Source of the DNA: UBA7937 sp034419095
GTDB lineage: Bacteria > Chloroflexota > Anaerolineae > UBA7937
DNA: 15,724 nt
Direction of reading: 5' to 3'
Assembly (NCBI GenBank): GCA_034419095.1
Contig: DAOULQ010000052.1
Location: forward strand, 1 to 15,724
In this document: piece after piece, positions 1 through 6,759 of the stretch
Layout of the letters: every line of letters begins with the position of its first letter
Numbering within the stretch: the stretch's first letter is position 1
Position numbers and translations under genes: made by a program
Notes under the pieces: model-generated
Database searches by the model: none
What the model saw: only the letters and a program-made list of their open reading frames with translations
What the model was told of the DNA's origin: nothing

Positions 1-220
1 AGTACCAGCAAACTGGCAGTGAAGTTCGATCGGCAAAGTCAATCAAGAGGGAAGTCTTTCCGTATCCGGCCGCGGCAGAAATGAGGATGAGTTTGCGGTC
101 TAGATGTTCTTCGATGAAGTGGACCAAGCGGGACCGGTGCAATAACCCTTCTGGCGCGCGAGGGAGCTCTATCTTGCTCTCCATGAAGGGAAGAGAGGAG
201 TACAACTCTTGTTGCTTCAT
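1..220 (-). CDS. MalT/LuxR-type NTPase transcriptional regulator, N-terminal fragment (runs off left edge)
   Basis: Reading the minus strand from the ATG at 220 gives 73 codons, open to the window edge. The peptide carries LLHRSRLVHFIEEHL followed by KLILISAAAGYGKTSLLIDF. The order 'L-x-R-x-R-L ... K-L-x-L-I-S-A-x-A-G-x-G-K-T' is the start of the STAND-type NTPase domain of MalT/LuxR-family activators, with the Walker A GYGKTS at about residues 52-57. In this family the NTPase is followed by TPR-like repeats and a DNA-binding domain; none of that is visible here. An in-frame ATG at 184 is an alternative start 12 codons later; neither start has a good ribosome binding site. The start at 220 is preferred because a strong promoter (273-301) predicts a transcript start near 266. 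The protein probably senses an inducer, possibly for this catabolic cluster, but that link is a guess. Confidence 0.8.
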   Translation of the reverse strand, partial: MKQQELYSSLPFMESKIELPRAPEGLLHRSRLVHFIEEHLDRKLILISAAAGYGKTSLLIDFADRTSLPVCWY

Positions 221-272
221 GACTACACCATGTGCCAAGTCGACCGCACAGTCACAATGGTTGCCTGCTTAC

Positions 273-301
273 ATTATACGCGGGGAAGGTCTGGGGCTCA
301 A
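273..301 (-). promoter_or_regulatory. sigma70-type promoter of the MalT-like regulator
   Basis: On the minus strand, TTGAGC (296-301) is followed after exactly 17 bases by TATAAT (273-278). The -10 box is perfect and the -35 box matches at 4 of 6 positions including TTG. A transcript would start near 266, leaving about 45 nt before the ATG at 220. The spacing and position fit the downstream gene well. Confidence 0.65.
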
Positions 302-499
302 GAGCTGCGTCTACGCTAACCTCTGAGAATGGAGGCGTGGTCAAGGAGTGCGTCTTCTTTTGGCTCTCGGGTGCGCCGGTCGAAGCCCTCTCAGTCGGGG
401 CGAGAGAAGGCAAGCGGCTCTCATGGCCCTCCGACAGGTGAGCGCAGGGAATTCCTGGGTTGTACAGTGACGAGAGCACGGCCGGCGAGAAGAATCAGG

Positions 500-579
500 A
501 GTTTACGGTGTAAAGCTTTGGGGTCCTCCTGGGCACCGCTGGGAGGCGAACACTTTGGAGGGGCTTTACGGCGTAAACT
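500..579. repeat. Long inverted repeat made of two 17-bp palindromic sites
   Basis: AGTTTACGGTGTAAAGC (500-516) and GCTTTACGGCGTAAACT (563-579) are inverted copies of each other, pairing at 16 of 17 positions counting one G-U. Each arm is itself a palindrome, TTTAC-N3-GTAAA (502-514 and 565-577). The two centres (508 and 571) are 63 bp apart, six helical turns. An inner CCTCC (525-529) can pair with GGAGG (542-546), giving a nested stem. It may be a pair of operators for a dimeric regulator, a small MITE-like element with terminal repeats, or a structured RNA. It is about 220 bp upstream of the MalT-like gene's promoter. Confidence 0.6.
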
Positions 580-656
580 TCGTATGGTGCTCTGGGAGAA
601 AGCGAGATGCGATAGTACCCCACAGGAAATTGGTGATCACAAGCCCCAGCAGGGCT

Positions 657-671
657 GATACTTATAGTATC
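657..671. repeat. 15-bp palindrome
   Basis: GATACT-TAT-AGTATC has perfect 6-bp arms around a 3-bp centre. It lies in the gene-poor stretch. It contains a TATAGT -10-like hexamer on the plus strand, but I see no -35 at a usable distance. It could be an operator; no linked gene is evident. Confidence 0.25.
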
Positions 672-1049
672 CAATTAGCACTCACTACACACACCTTTTT
701 CCCTTCATTGGCAACCGTCCCATCACCTAAGTGATTCTCTATGCTCCATCGACCCAAGAAGCCACCATCAGATTCTGGAAGTCCAGTCCATGGCGAGGCC
801 TGTGATGATTCTCTCGTGGTAAGATACATCGATCATGCATGGCCATTGATATCCACTTCCCTTGCGAATCTAAACACTTCGTCTCTTCCGATGACATCTC
901 CTTGGTGGTCATCTAGGTTCTTTTCTGAGACTCCTGGCCGTCTCGGAGCAAGAGGCCCCCAGGACAAGCCAGGGCTCCGTTTCGGGCAGCTGGTTCCTCC
1001 GCACGCCTGCAGGATTGCGGTGGCACAACATTGCATCCGCTAACCCCCG

Positions 1050-1474
1050 GTGGTACACTGGGCCGAACGGTCCACGTCCCCCATCCTGCGGCTGGGAGAT
1101 AGCGAGCTGGACTTCAATCACCCTGCTGGGGGCTTCAGCATTTGGTGGCAGAGTCACAGGCGGAACGAAAGGTTGTGGCCACAGTGAGCAGACGGGATGA
1201 GGCACTATACCTAACACCGACCGAGCGTCGCTTACTCAACTGCTTAGTTCGTAATGCAGGACAGGTTGTGTCTCACAGGGAGCTCATGGAGGGGATGTCA
1301 TCTGGAAACCGCAGGGTCAGCATCGGCAATCTGCGATCGTGCATCTCGCGTCTCCGTAACAAAGTGGAGGTAGATCCAGCGCTTCCCAGGGTTATCATCA
1401 CTCACCACCAGCAAGGGTATTCTTTTGCTGGCGCAGAAGGGGCGCGGTGGTTTCCACAATTGGAACAACCGTGA
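1050..1474 (+). pseudogene. OmpR/PhoB-type winged-helix DNA-binding domain, probably frameshifted remnant
   Basis: The frame 1142-1474 (TTG first codon) encodes about 110 residues. They include LYLTPTERRLLNCLVRNAGQ, VVSHRELMEGM, then IGNLRSCISRLRNKVEVD and VIITHHQQGYSF. This is the pattern of the OmpR/PhoB effector domain: LTPTE-x-x-LL, VVSRxxL, the recognition helix with ISRLRxK, and the GYxF wing. The N-terminal beta-sheet that should precede it is visible in another frame at 1050-1148, as PILRLGDSELDF, which fits the usual 'LRLGDLELD' strand. A frameshift between about 1110 and 1160 would join the two, although the join is some 15-20 residues longer than usual. No receiver domain is readable upstream; a stop at 1041 closes that frame. 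The most likely reading is a decayed response regulator or SARP-like regulator. A small stand-alone wHTH protein is possible but has no good start or ribosome binding site. Confidence 0.55.
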
Positions 1475-2284
1475 TCAGTGTTGTCTTGGGACGGTGGGGG
1501 TTGCCCTTGTGTGATTGCCATGCAGCGGCTCAACGTTAAGCCCCTACCATCGTTATGGGGAAGGCGGGTACAGCTTTCCTTTCGAGCTTTAGCCGATGCT
1601 TACCTCGTAGACGGCTCCTTACGAAAGACCCTCTGCACCCTTGGCTAATGACATCGATTGTCGTCGTCATTTTGCCATCGTACCACTTCGCAGGACTGCG
1701 AAGTGGGCTCACTACTCCTCAGAGATGCTGAGCTGCTAGGGCCAGATAGAGGGGGCCCGATAGGTGAGGGACCCGGACTCTCCTTGAAGGGCTTGGCTGC
1801 CCTGGGAGGGAGGCACCATTTGAGTTAGCAACATTATCTTAGGCGTTTTTCTCGCCATATCTACTCAACTCTAGTGGCGCGCGTCAATACAATCAGGCCG
1901 ATTCTCCTACGATAAGCATACTTATGTGAGGAGATGCTGAGAGGACGAGATGCGGAGAATACGTAAAACGCTCACCAAGCAAATCTGGCCTGCACTGGCT
2001 AAGACGGTTTGTATTTCAGAACGGGGGATAGGTCGATAGTGCGGCAGCTAGTTGGCGGAAGGCTCGTGGCGGTGCTGAGGATCTTAAATTGAAGGATCCA
2101 CCTCACCGCATGCATAACAGCCTGTGTCTGTGTGGTCGCGGAGCAGCCAATTGAGAAAGCCCTCTATCGTGTCATAAGACTATAGGCGTTTGTTTCAGGA
2201 ACCTGACGCCGAAATTCACTATCTCGGCGACAGAAACCCATTAGCGTCGCTCTGTCGATTCCATGCCTCGTATCATCCCGACAA
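1475..2284. other. Intergenic stretch, no recognisable gene
   Basis: No open frame in this 0.8 kb resembles a known protein. It contains a perfect 10-bp hairpin at 1683-1706 and a small palindrome ATAAG-CATA-CTTAT at 1912-1925. It lies downstream of the methyltransferase gene (minus strand) and downstream of the winged-helix remnant (plus strand), so it is a convergent region. No tRNA or riboswitch motif was found in it. Confidence 0.5.
1683..1706. repeat. Perfect 10-bp hairpin
   Basis: CCACTTCGCA (1683-1692), loop GGAC, TGCGAAGTGG (1697-1706). Neither strand has a run of T after the stem, so it is not a standard intrinsic terminator. It lies in a convergent intergenic region and could still end transcription from either side, or be a remnant of a mobile element. 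Confidence 0.45.
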
Positions 2285-3130
2285 TTACCACCCCCTCCGA
2301 GAGCGCTCAAGGAACCGCATAGCATACTCATCTCGCCCCAGCAAAAGGTCACAGGCGGCTATTGTCTTGCGAATCTCGATAGCGAGGGGATCTAGGATGG
2401 CACAGGTCAGCCCCGCTACCACAGCCATAGCCAGAAACGTGCTATTGATCAGACTACGCTCTGGCAAGCCAAAGGAGATATTGCTCCCTCCAAGGGTGAT
2501 ATTAACTCCTAGGTTCATACGGATCAACCTGATCACCTCTAGGGTTACCTCACCTGCCGTATCGTCCGCTCCCACGGTCATTGCCAAGGGGTCGATGATC
2601 ACATCTTCACGAGGAATGCTATAAGTCTCAGTAGTAGCTACGATCTTTTTCGCTATCTCCAAGCGCCGCTGAGCCTCCTTGGGGATGCCCTCTTCATCCA
2701 TGCACAATCCGATCACTGCGCAACCATATTCCTTCACCAAGGGAAGCACCGCCCTTAGAGAAGCCTCCTCACCAGTAACCGAGTTCACAAGAGGCTTACC
2801 CGGACAAACCGCCAAGGCAGCACTTAAGGCTTTATGGTTGGCCGTGTCGATGGAGATGGGCACATCTACCGCCTCAGCCACTGTCTGCACCGCTAGGGGG
2901 AGGATCCTCTCTTCATCGACATCCACAGCGCCCACGTTGACGTCGACAACTTGCGCGCTGGCTTCCACCTGAGCTAAGGCTTCCTGTCGAACGAATGACA
3001 TATCACCTCGGGTCAGGGACTCGGCCAATCTCTTCCTGCCGCTGGGGTTGATACGCTCACCGATAATGATGAATGGGCCCTCGCTGCCAATCGTTACGTT
3101 CCTTGCACGCCCCTCCAATAGAGTGCGCAC
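2285..3130 (-). CDS. Pterin-binding methyltransferase (MeTr/AcsE/MtgA-like), methylcorrinoid:tetrahydrofolate
   Basis: 281 residues, the size of single-domain MeTr proteins. These TIM-barrel enzymes, related to dihydropteroate synthase, move a methyl group between a Co(I)/methyl corrinoid protein and tetrahydrofolate. Family motifs in order: IIIGERINPSGRK (about 21-33), ASAQVVDVNVGA (58-68), PISIDT (91-96), PLVNSVTGEE (113-122), DVIIDPLAMTVGA (176-188) and NITLGGSNISFGLPER (210-225). The pterin-contacting polar residues expected at Asp63/Asn65, Asp95, Asn116, Asp180 and Asn217 are all present. The start is GTG at 3130, supported by GAGGGAG about 6 nt upstream. The gene follows the corrinoid-protein gene by 49 nt and is almost certainly co-transcribed with it. 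It is the likely methyl-accepting step of a corrinoid demethylase system, feeding methyl-H4folate to the Wood-Ljungdahl or one-carbon pool. The reverse role, donating methyl groups to the corrinoid, cannot be excluded. Confidence 0.9.
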   Translation of the reverse strand: MRTLLEGRARNVTIGSEGPFIIIGERINPSGRKRLAESLTRGDMSFVRQEALAQVEASAQVVDVNVGAVDVDEERILPLAVQTVAEAVDVPISIDTANHKALSAALAVCPGKPLVNSVTGEEASLRAVLPLVKEYGCAVIGLCMDEEGIPKEAQRRLEIAKKIVATTETYSIPREDVIIDPLAMTVGADDTAGEVTLEVIRLIRMNLGVNITLGGSNISFGLPERSLINSTFLAMAVVAGLTCAILDPLAIEIRKTIAACDLLLGRDEYAMRFLERSRRGW

Positions 3131-3179
3131 GGCTTACTCCCTCTTCTGCCCTGTAATTGCGTGCTTCCAGGGGCTGTTC

Positions 3180-3815
3180 TTAGTCTATTGCGAGTAGCTG
3201 CTTGGCCTTTCGTACCGCCGACGCCGCATCCGGAGCATAGCCATCTGCTCCTATCTGCTCAGCATAACCCTCCGTCAGAGGCGCCCCTCCTACCATTATC
3301 TTGACAGTATCACGTAACCCTGCCTCAACCAACGCGCGTATAGTACTCACGATACCTGGCATGGTTGTAGTCAGCAGGGCGGACATGCCTACCACGTCTG
3401 GCCTCTGCTCTCGCACAGCAACCACGAATCTCTCGGGAGATACATCTACACCCAGGTCGGTGACCTCGAACCCCGCTCCTTCCAACATCATGGAAACCAG
3501 GTTCTTGCCTATATCGTGTAGATCCCCCTTCACCGTGCCCATCACTGCACGACCCGTGGTTTCCAACTCTCCTTCGACCAATAGAGGTTTCAAGACGCCC
3601 AAGCCGGTCTTCATGGCTCGTGCCGCTATGAGCATCTCCGGCACGTAGAACTCGTGAGATTCGAAACGCGCTCCAACTTCACTCATTGCAGGAATGAGAC
3701 ACGTGGAGACGATTTCCGATGCCGACGCACCCTCGTTTAGCGCCCGTTCCACAAGCTCTTTCACCGCGGAGACGTCGCCAGCGATGGTCTTTTGGTAAAT
3801 CTGTGTCAACTTCAT
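3180..3815 (-). CDS. Corrinoid (B12-binding) methyltransferase shuttle protein, MtaC/MtbC/MttC type
   Basis: 211 residues from the ATG at 3815. A GGAGGG sits about 8 nt upstream of this ATG; a longer GTG reading at 3833 would place the start inside that ribosome binding site. Residues 1-85 form the helical cap domain, with MSEVGARFESHEFYVPEML at about 44-62. Residues 88-211 are the cobalamin-binding Rossmann domain: GTVKGDLHDIGKN (93-105) carries the DxHxxG motif with the cobalt-ligating His100. It is followed by Ser145 in GMSALLTTTMP and the GG of MVGGAPL (175-180). The protein shuttles methyl groups between a substrate methyltransferase and a pterin methyltransferase. The pterin partner is the next gene. 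No MtaB/MttB-type substrate methyltransferase adjoins it; the nearest candidate is the UroD-like gene at 6760-7893. The enzyme that reactivates oxidised Co(II) is not in the window. Confidence 0.92.
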   Translation of the reverse strand: MKLTQIYQKTIAGDVSAVKELVERALNEGASASEIVSTCLIPAMSEVGARFESHEFYVPEMLIAARAMKTGLGVLKPLLVEGELETTGRAVMGTVKGDLHDIGKNLVSMMLEGAGFEVTDLGVDVSPERFVVAVREQRPDVVGMSALLTTTMPGIVSTIRALVEAGLRDTVKIMVGGAPLTEGYAEQIGADGYAPDAASAVRKAKQLLAID

Positions 3816-3833
3816 GTTCGGTTCCCTCCACAC

Positions 3834-4115
3834 GGTTAGTTAATGGAAGATTGCCGACACCAACCTCACTCTAGAAAGCCCGACGGGAAAAAGAGCGCTC
3901 TCGGCCAACTTCCTCCAGTTACGCGCTAACATACACAGGCTCGAATTCGACTAGGTCAAGATTGTCGTTAATGCCTCTTTCGAGGCGACACGAGGATAAC
4001 CATGAACCTTCCATACATGGTCACATGGACAGTATTGTGACTAACCCCGTCTTGTCAACCCAACACGCTCTTCCAGGACTCTTGTCTGGAGCCTCCTGTG
4101 CAATTTTGGATGATG
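3834..4115. other. Leader/intergenic region upstream of the corrinoid gene
   Basis: About 280 bp with no gene. It holds a candidate minus-strand promoter (4029-4058) and a GCCTC-N4-GAGGC stem that is closed by a GAAA tetraloop on the minus strand (3973-3986). It also holds a perfect TCGAATTCGA palindrome near 3942-3951. I looked for a cobalamin riboswitch B12 box and did not see one. Confidence 0.45.
4029..4058 (-). promoter_or_regulatory. Candidate promoter for the corrinoid/methyltransferase pair
   Basis: On the minus strand a perfect -35 TTGACA (4053-4058) is followed after 18 bases by TACTGT (4029-4034), which keeps the T-A...T positions of the -10 box. A transcript would begin near 4022 with a leader of about 205 nt before the ATG at 3815. 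The weak -10 makes this only a candidate. Confidence 0.35.
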
Positions 4116-5138
4116 TTAGGATCCCCACCTGCGTCTCGCCATACTGGCTGCCAACTTGACCGCTTCAATCATGCTGGTAGGATTGGCGGTTCCCTTCCCC
4201 GCCTTGCCGAAAACCGTACCGTGATCCACCGAGGTGCGAATGATGGGCAAACCTAAAGTGACATTCACCCCCTCAATGAAGCCCAGCAACTTAATGGGGA
4301 TATGCCCCTGATCGTGGTACATAGCCACCACACCATCAAAGAGCCCCTTCCCGATCTCCTGCCCGCTAGTAGCCCGGAAGAAAGCGGTGTCCGCGGGGAT
4401 GGGTCCAGCAACGTTTAACCCCAATCGCTGTGCTTCCTCGACCGCTGGCGCGATCTCCTCTATCTCCTCCCGACCGAAAAGCCCTCTCTCTCCTGCATGA
4501 GGGTTCAGACCTGCCACTGCGATACGCGGCTCAGCGATGCCTATCTGTTGCAAAGCGTCATGGGTCAACTGGATGACCTTCAGAATCCTCTCTTTCTTGA
4601 TCAGGTCACACGCTTCTCTCAGGGAAACGTGGGTCGTTACATGGCTTACTCTTAACTGGCTCGCCACCAACATCATTGCCACGTTCTTGGCTCCGCACAG
4701 CTCCGCCAAGATCTCGGTGTGGCCGCTATAATGATAGCCTGCCTTATTCAGAGCCTCCTTGTTTATCGGGCCAGTGACTATGGCGTCGATCTCCCCTTTT
4801 AGAGCCAATTCCACCGCTCTATGGACATAGTCGAAGGCTGCCTTTCCAGCCATGGGGTGCACGCGCCCTCGCACTAACCTTTGAAGATCTACGTTCTTTA
4901 GGTCCAAGACCTCGATTACCCCCTCCTCGAAGTCCGCCTCCTCCATCTCCCCTATTACTTTGACCTCGTGCGGAAGGCTCGTGATCTGCACTGCGGCTCT
5001 CATCGTCTCTGCATCTCCAATGACCAAAGGAGCACAGACCTCACGGATCTCCCTTCGTGACAAGGCCATAGCTACTATCTCCGGCCCTGCCCCCGCAGGG
5101 TCTCCCATAGTCACCCCTAGTATCGGCTTTCTACCCAT
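4116..5138 (-). CDS. pdxA2: PdxA2-type 4-phospho-D-threonate/erythronate dehydrogenase
   Basis: 340 residues, standard length for the PdxA family. These are NAD-dependent, divalent-metal enzymes that oxidise a 4-phosphorylated hydroxy acid with decarboxylation. Visible signatures: GVTMGDPAGAGPE (8-20), VTGPINKEA (121-129), YSGHTEILAE (137-146), THVSLREA with His170, GLNPHAGE with His214, PADTAF (248-253), YHDQGHIPIKL with His275, and RTSVDHGTVF. The three His residues fit the metal ligands of PdxA. The start codon lies 3 nt after the stop of the DUF1537 kinase, with GAGGGG inside the end of that gene serving as ribosome binding site. That pairing is the hallmark of tetronate catabolism, in which the kinase makes threonate- or erythronate-4-phosphate and PdxA2 converts it to dihydroxyacetone phosphate. 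A role in pyridoxal biosynthesis is much less likely in this context. Confidence 0.92.
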   Translation of the reverse strand: MGRKPILGVTMGDPAGAGPEIVAMALSRREIREVCAPLVIGDAETMRAAVQITSLPHEVKVIGEMEEADFEEGVIEVLDLKNVDLQRLVRGRVHPMAGKAAFDYVHRAVELALKGEIDAIVTGPINKEALNKAGYHYSGHTEILAELCGAKNVAMMLVASQLRVSHVTTHVSLREACDLIKKERILKVIQLTHDALQQIGIAEPRIAVAGLNPHAGERGLFGREEIEEIAPAVEEAQRLGLNVAGPIPADTAFFRATSGQEIGKGLFDGVVAMYHDQGHIPIKLLGFIEGVNVTLGLPIIRTSVDHGTVFGKAGKGTANPTSMIEAVKLAASMARRRWGS

Positions 5139-5141
5139 AAC

Positions 5142-6362
5142 TCAACCCCTCAGATGGAGAATGGCTCGCACTATAGCTTTCTCGTCACCAAAGCCACCAG
5201 CCTTGGTGGCAAGCGTCAACCCCTTGTAAGGTCCCTGCAGTACACTCCCAGCTGAAATACCTGGAGATATCTCCTCTTCAACCTGGATCGCTGAAATGCC
5301 GCAAGCCCTACAGGTGTGAATCGCAGTTGTTCCCCCGGTCAGGAAAAGCGCAGAGAGATTGCCTTTTTCGACGACAAGTCTGGCTATCTCACCCAGAATC
5401 TGTGCTACGTCTTTCCGCCTCTCGGCAACATATTCTTCGAAAACGAAACTAATGACAACATCCCTCTTCTCGCCCAGCCGGAGATTAATCTCGTTCAAAA
5501 CCCGGCTCATCTCTGTAGAACGCTTTGTCTTGTCGAGAACATGAGTTATGCGTGGCTGTACTAGGCAAGCCTTCAGCTCTTCTTGTAGGCTCCTCACTTG
5601 TTCAACGGTGGTCCGGTGGTAGCTACCAGCGACCACCAACACCGGCAAGCCACACCTTCTATCCCTACTCTTTATCACGCGATTTCCGCGCAGGCCAAAA
5701 GCTGCTGGCAGCCCATGGGCCAAACCCGCTGAGCCACAGGCAAGCCAGCGATCGTGGAGCAAGGAAGCGACCTCAGCAATGCAACGCAAATGATGCTCGT
5801 TCGTTGCATCGACCACCAGAATCTCCTCAGGTCGTCTCTCTATTTCTTCAGCCAGCGCTCTAGACCCACGATTAACCACTGCAAGGCCTACATGCGCCAC
5901 CTTGCGCTTCACCTGCTGAGCAAGAAGGGTAGGTATATGAGCAGTAATAGGACATTCGGGGTCCATGGCTAACGAGGTTTCGTTCAGCGGCAAACCGTTC
6001 ACCAATTGCTGGCCCTCTACCGTAGTGCGGCCGTTGGCTGGGAAAGCCGGGGCTACTACAGCTTTTTCAAAGCCGAGCTGGTCCATAATAGCTTCCAGTT
6101 CGGCTCCTACATTGCCCCGCAACGTAGAATCGATCTTCTTGTAGATCGGCACTCCTGCAACTTTTCGCGCTGCCTCTCTGGCCTTCTCATAAGCCTCCTC
6201 CTGGCTGTACCCGCGGCTTTCCGTGTCGATGGCCAAGACGTCCCAATCTCCTAACGCATCGTCGTCAATAAGCACGAGCGTATGCAGTCTTTGCTTGCTG
6301 AACTGGACTGCCGTATCCAGCGCTCCTGTCAGATCATCAGCGATAATCACAAATCGATTCAT
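5142..6362 (-). CDS. Four-carbon acid sugar kinase (DUF1537/OtnK-DtnK family)
   Basis: 406 residues, within the normal range. The N-terminal domain starts with VIIADDLTGALDTAVQF (about 5-21), the acid-sugar-binding signature. It continues with DTESRGYS, KKIDSTLRGNVGAE (about 95-108) and VVAPAFPANGRTTVEGQQLV. The C-terminal nucleotide-binding domain shows LFLTGGTTAIHTC, PGISAGS and TKAGGFGDE (about 386-394), all typical of the family. Members phosphorylate four-carbon sugar acids (threonate, erythronate, 2-oxo-tetronates) at O4 with ATP. The tight link to pdxA2 favours threonate or erythronate over 3-oxo-tetronate (OtnK) chemistry; the stereoisomer cannot be read from sequence. The ATG at 6362 has GAGGGAG about 4 nt upstream. 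Another 400 bp of non-coding DNA precedes it, so the pair probably has its own promoter. Confidence 0.92.
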   Translation of the reverse strand: MNRFVIIADDLTGALDTAVQFSKQRLHTLVLIDDDALGDWDVLAIDTESRGYSQEEAYEKAREAARKVAGVPIYKKIDSTLRGNVGAELEAIMDQLGFEKAVVAPAFPANGRTTVEGQQLVNGLPLNETSLAMDPECPITAHIPTLLAQQVKRKVAHVGLAVVNRGSRALAEEIERRPEEILVVDATNEHHLRCIAEVASLLHDRWLACGSAGLAHGLPAAFGLRGNRVIKSRDRRCGLPVLVVAGSYHRTTVEQVRSLQEELKACLVQPRITHVLDKTKRSTEMSRVLNEINLRLGEKRDVVISFVFEEYVAERRKDVAQILGEIARLVVEKGNLSALFLTGGTTAIHTCRACGISAIQVEEEISPGISAGSVLQGPYKGLTLATKAGGFGDEKAIVRAILHLRG

Positions 6363-6759
6363 ACTCTCCCTCTTGCCTACTCACCTACCACGACGGCCTT
6401 TGCATCCTTCAGAGCCCTGACCTTTTGCGAACCACCGTGGAGCACTATGTGCTTCAGGAAGGTCAATTGACACTTGCTACGTGTCCAAAACACCGCATGA
6501 CCTTCTGGGCCTCTGTCGGACAACATTCATACCGGACAGATAAGAAGACCGGGAGCCGCGAGGGGCCATTCTGATACGACCTAACCATCGGGATTGCGCA
6601 GGCAGGGTAGCCATTCGTAGCTTTCCAAGTTAACAATTGGGGAACTTGACATGCTTACCATTCTTCCTGCGGATAGCAGACCATCATCACCGCAAAGCCT
6701 AAGGCTCAGATGGAAACCTATACCCTGGAACGCGCGATACTCTGGATGATCCCACAGGG
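6363..6759. other. Intergenic region upstream of the kinase gene, with small inverted repeats
   Basis: No gene is supported. Close to the kinase start are AGCAC-TAT-GTGCT (6441-6453), the perfect palindrome GTCAATTGAC (6462-6471) and GACAC-N7-GTGTC (6469-6485), a cluster of palindromes that may be operators for the kinase/pdxA2 pair. Further left are CAAGTT-N11-AACTTG near 6628-6650 and AGCCT-A-AGGCT near 6694-6704, just past the UroD-like gene's stop. I found no convincing -35/-10 pair. Confidence 0.4.

Larger units (their letters stand above)
302..1032. other. Gene-poor stretch, no recognisable protein
   Basis: Open frames here encode low-complexity, Arg/Ser/Pro-rich peptides with no family resemblance. 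The stretch holds the long inverted repeat at 500-579 and a perfect 6-bp-arm palindrome GATACT-TAT-AGTATC at 657-671. On the minus strand near 830-905 a short peptide GDVIGRDEVFRFAREVDING looks protein-like but ends at a stop within a few codons. I could not assign it and it may be gene debris. Confidence 0.5.

Noticed and set aside
329..658. Plus-strand open frame of 109 codons
   Set aside because: Arg/Ser/Pro-rich, no family resemblance, no ribosome binding site, and it runs through the long inverted repeat at 500-579.
3834..4028. Cobalamin riboswitch upstream of the corrinoid gene
   Set aside because: No B12-box-like sequence or the conserved core could be seen; only small unrelated stems are present.
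4720..4740. TATAAT on the plus strand
   Set aside because: Inside the PdxA2 gene, with no -35 box at a suitable distance and no plus-strand gene to serve; the same holds for TATAAT near 8774.
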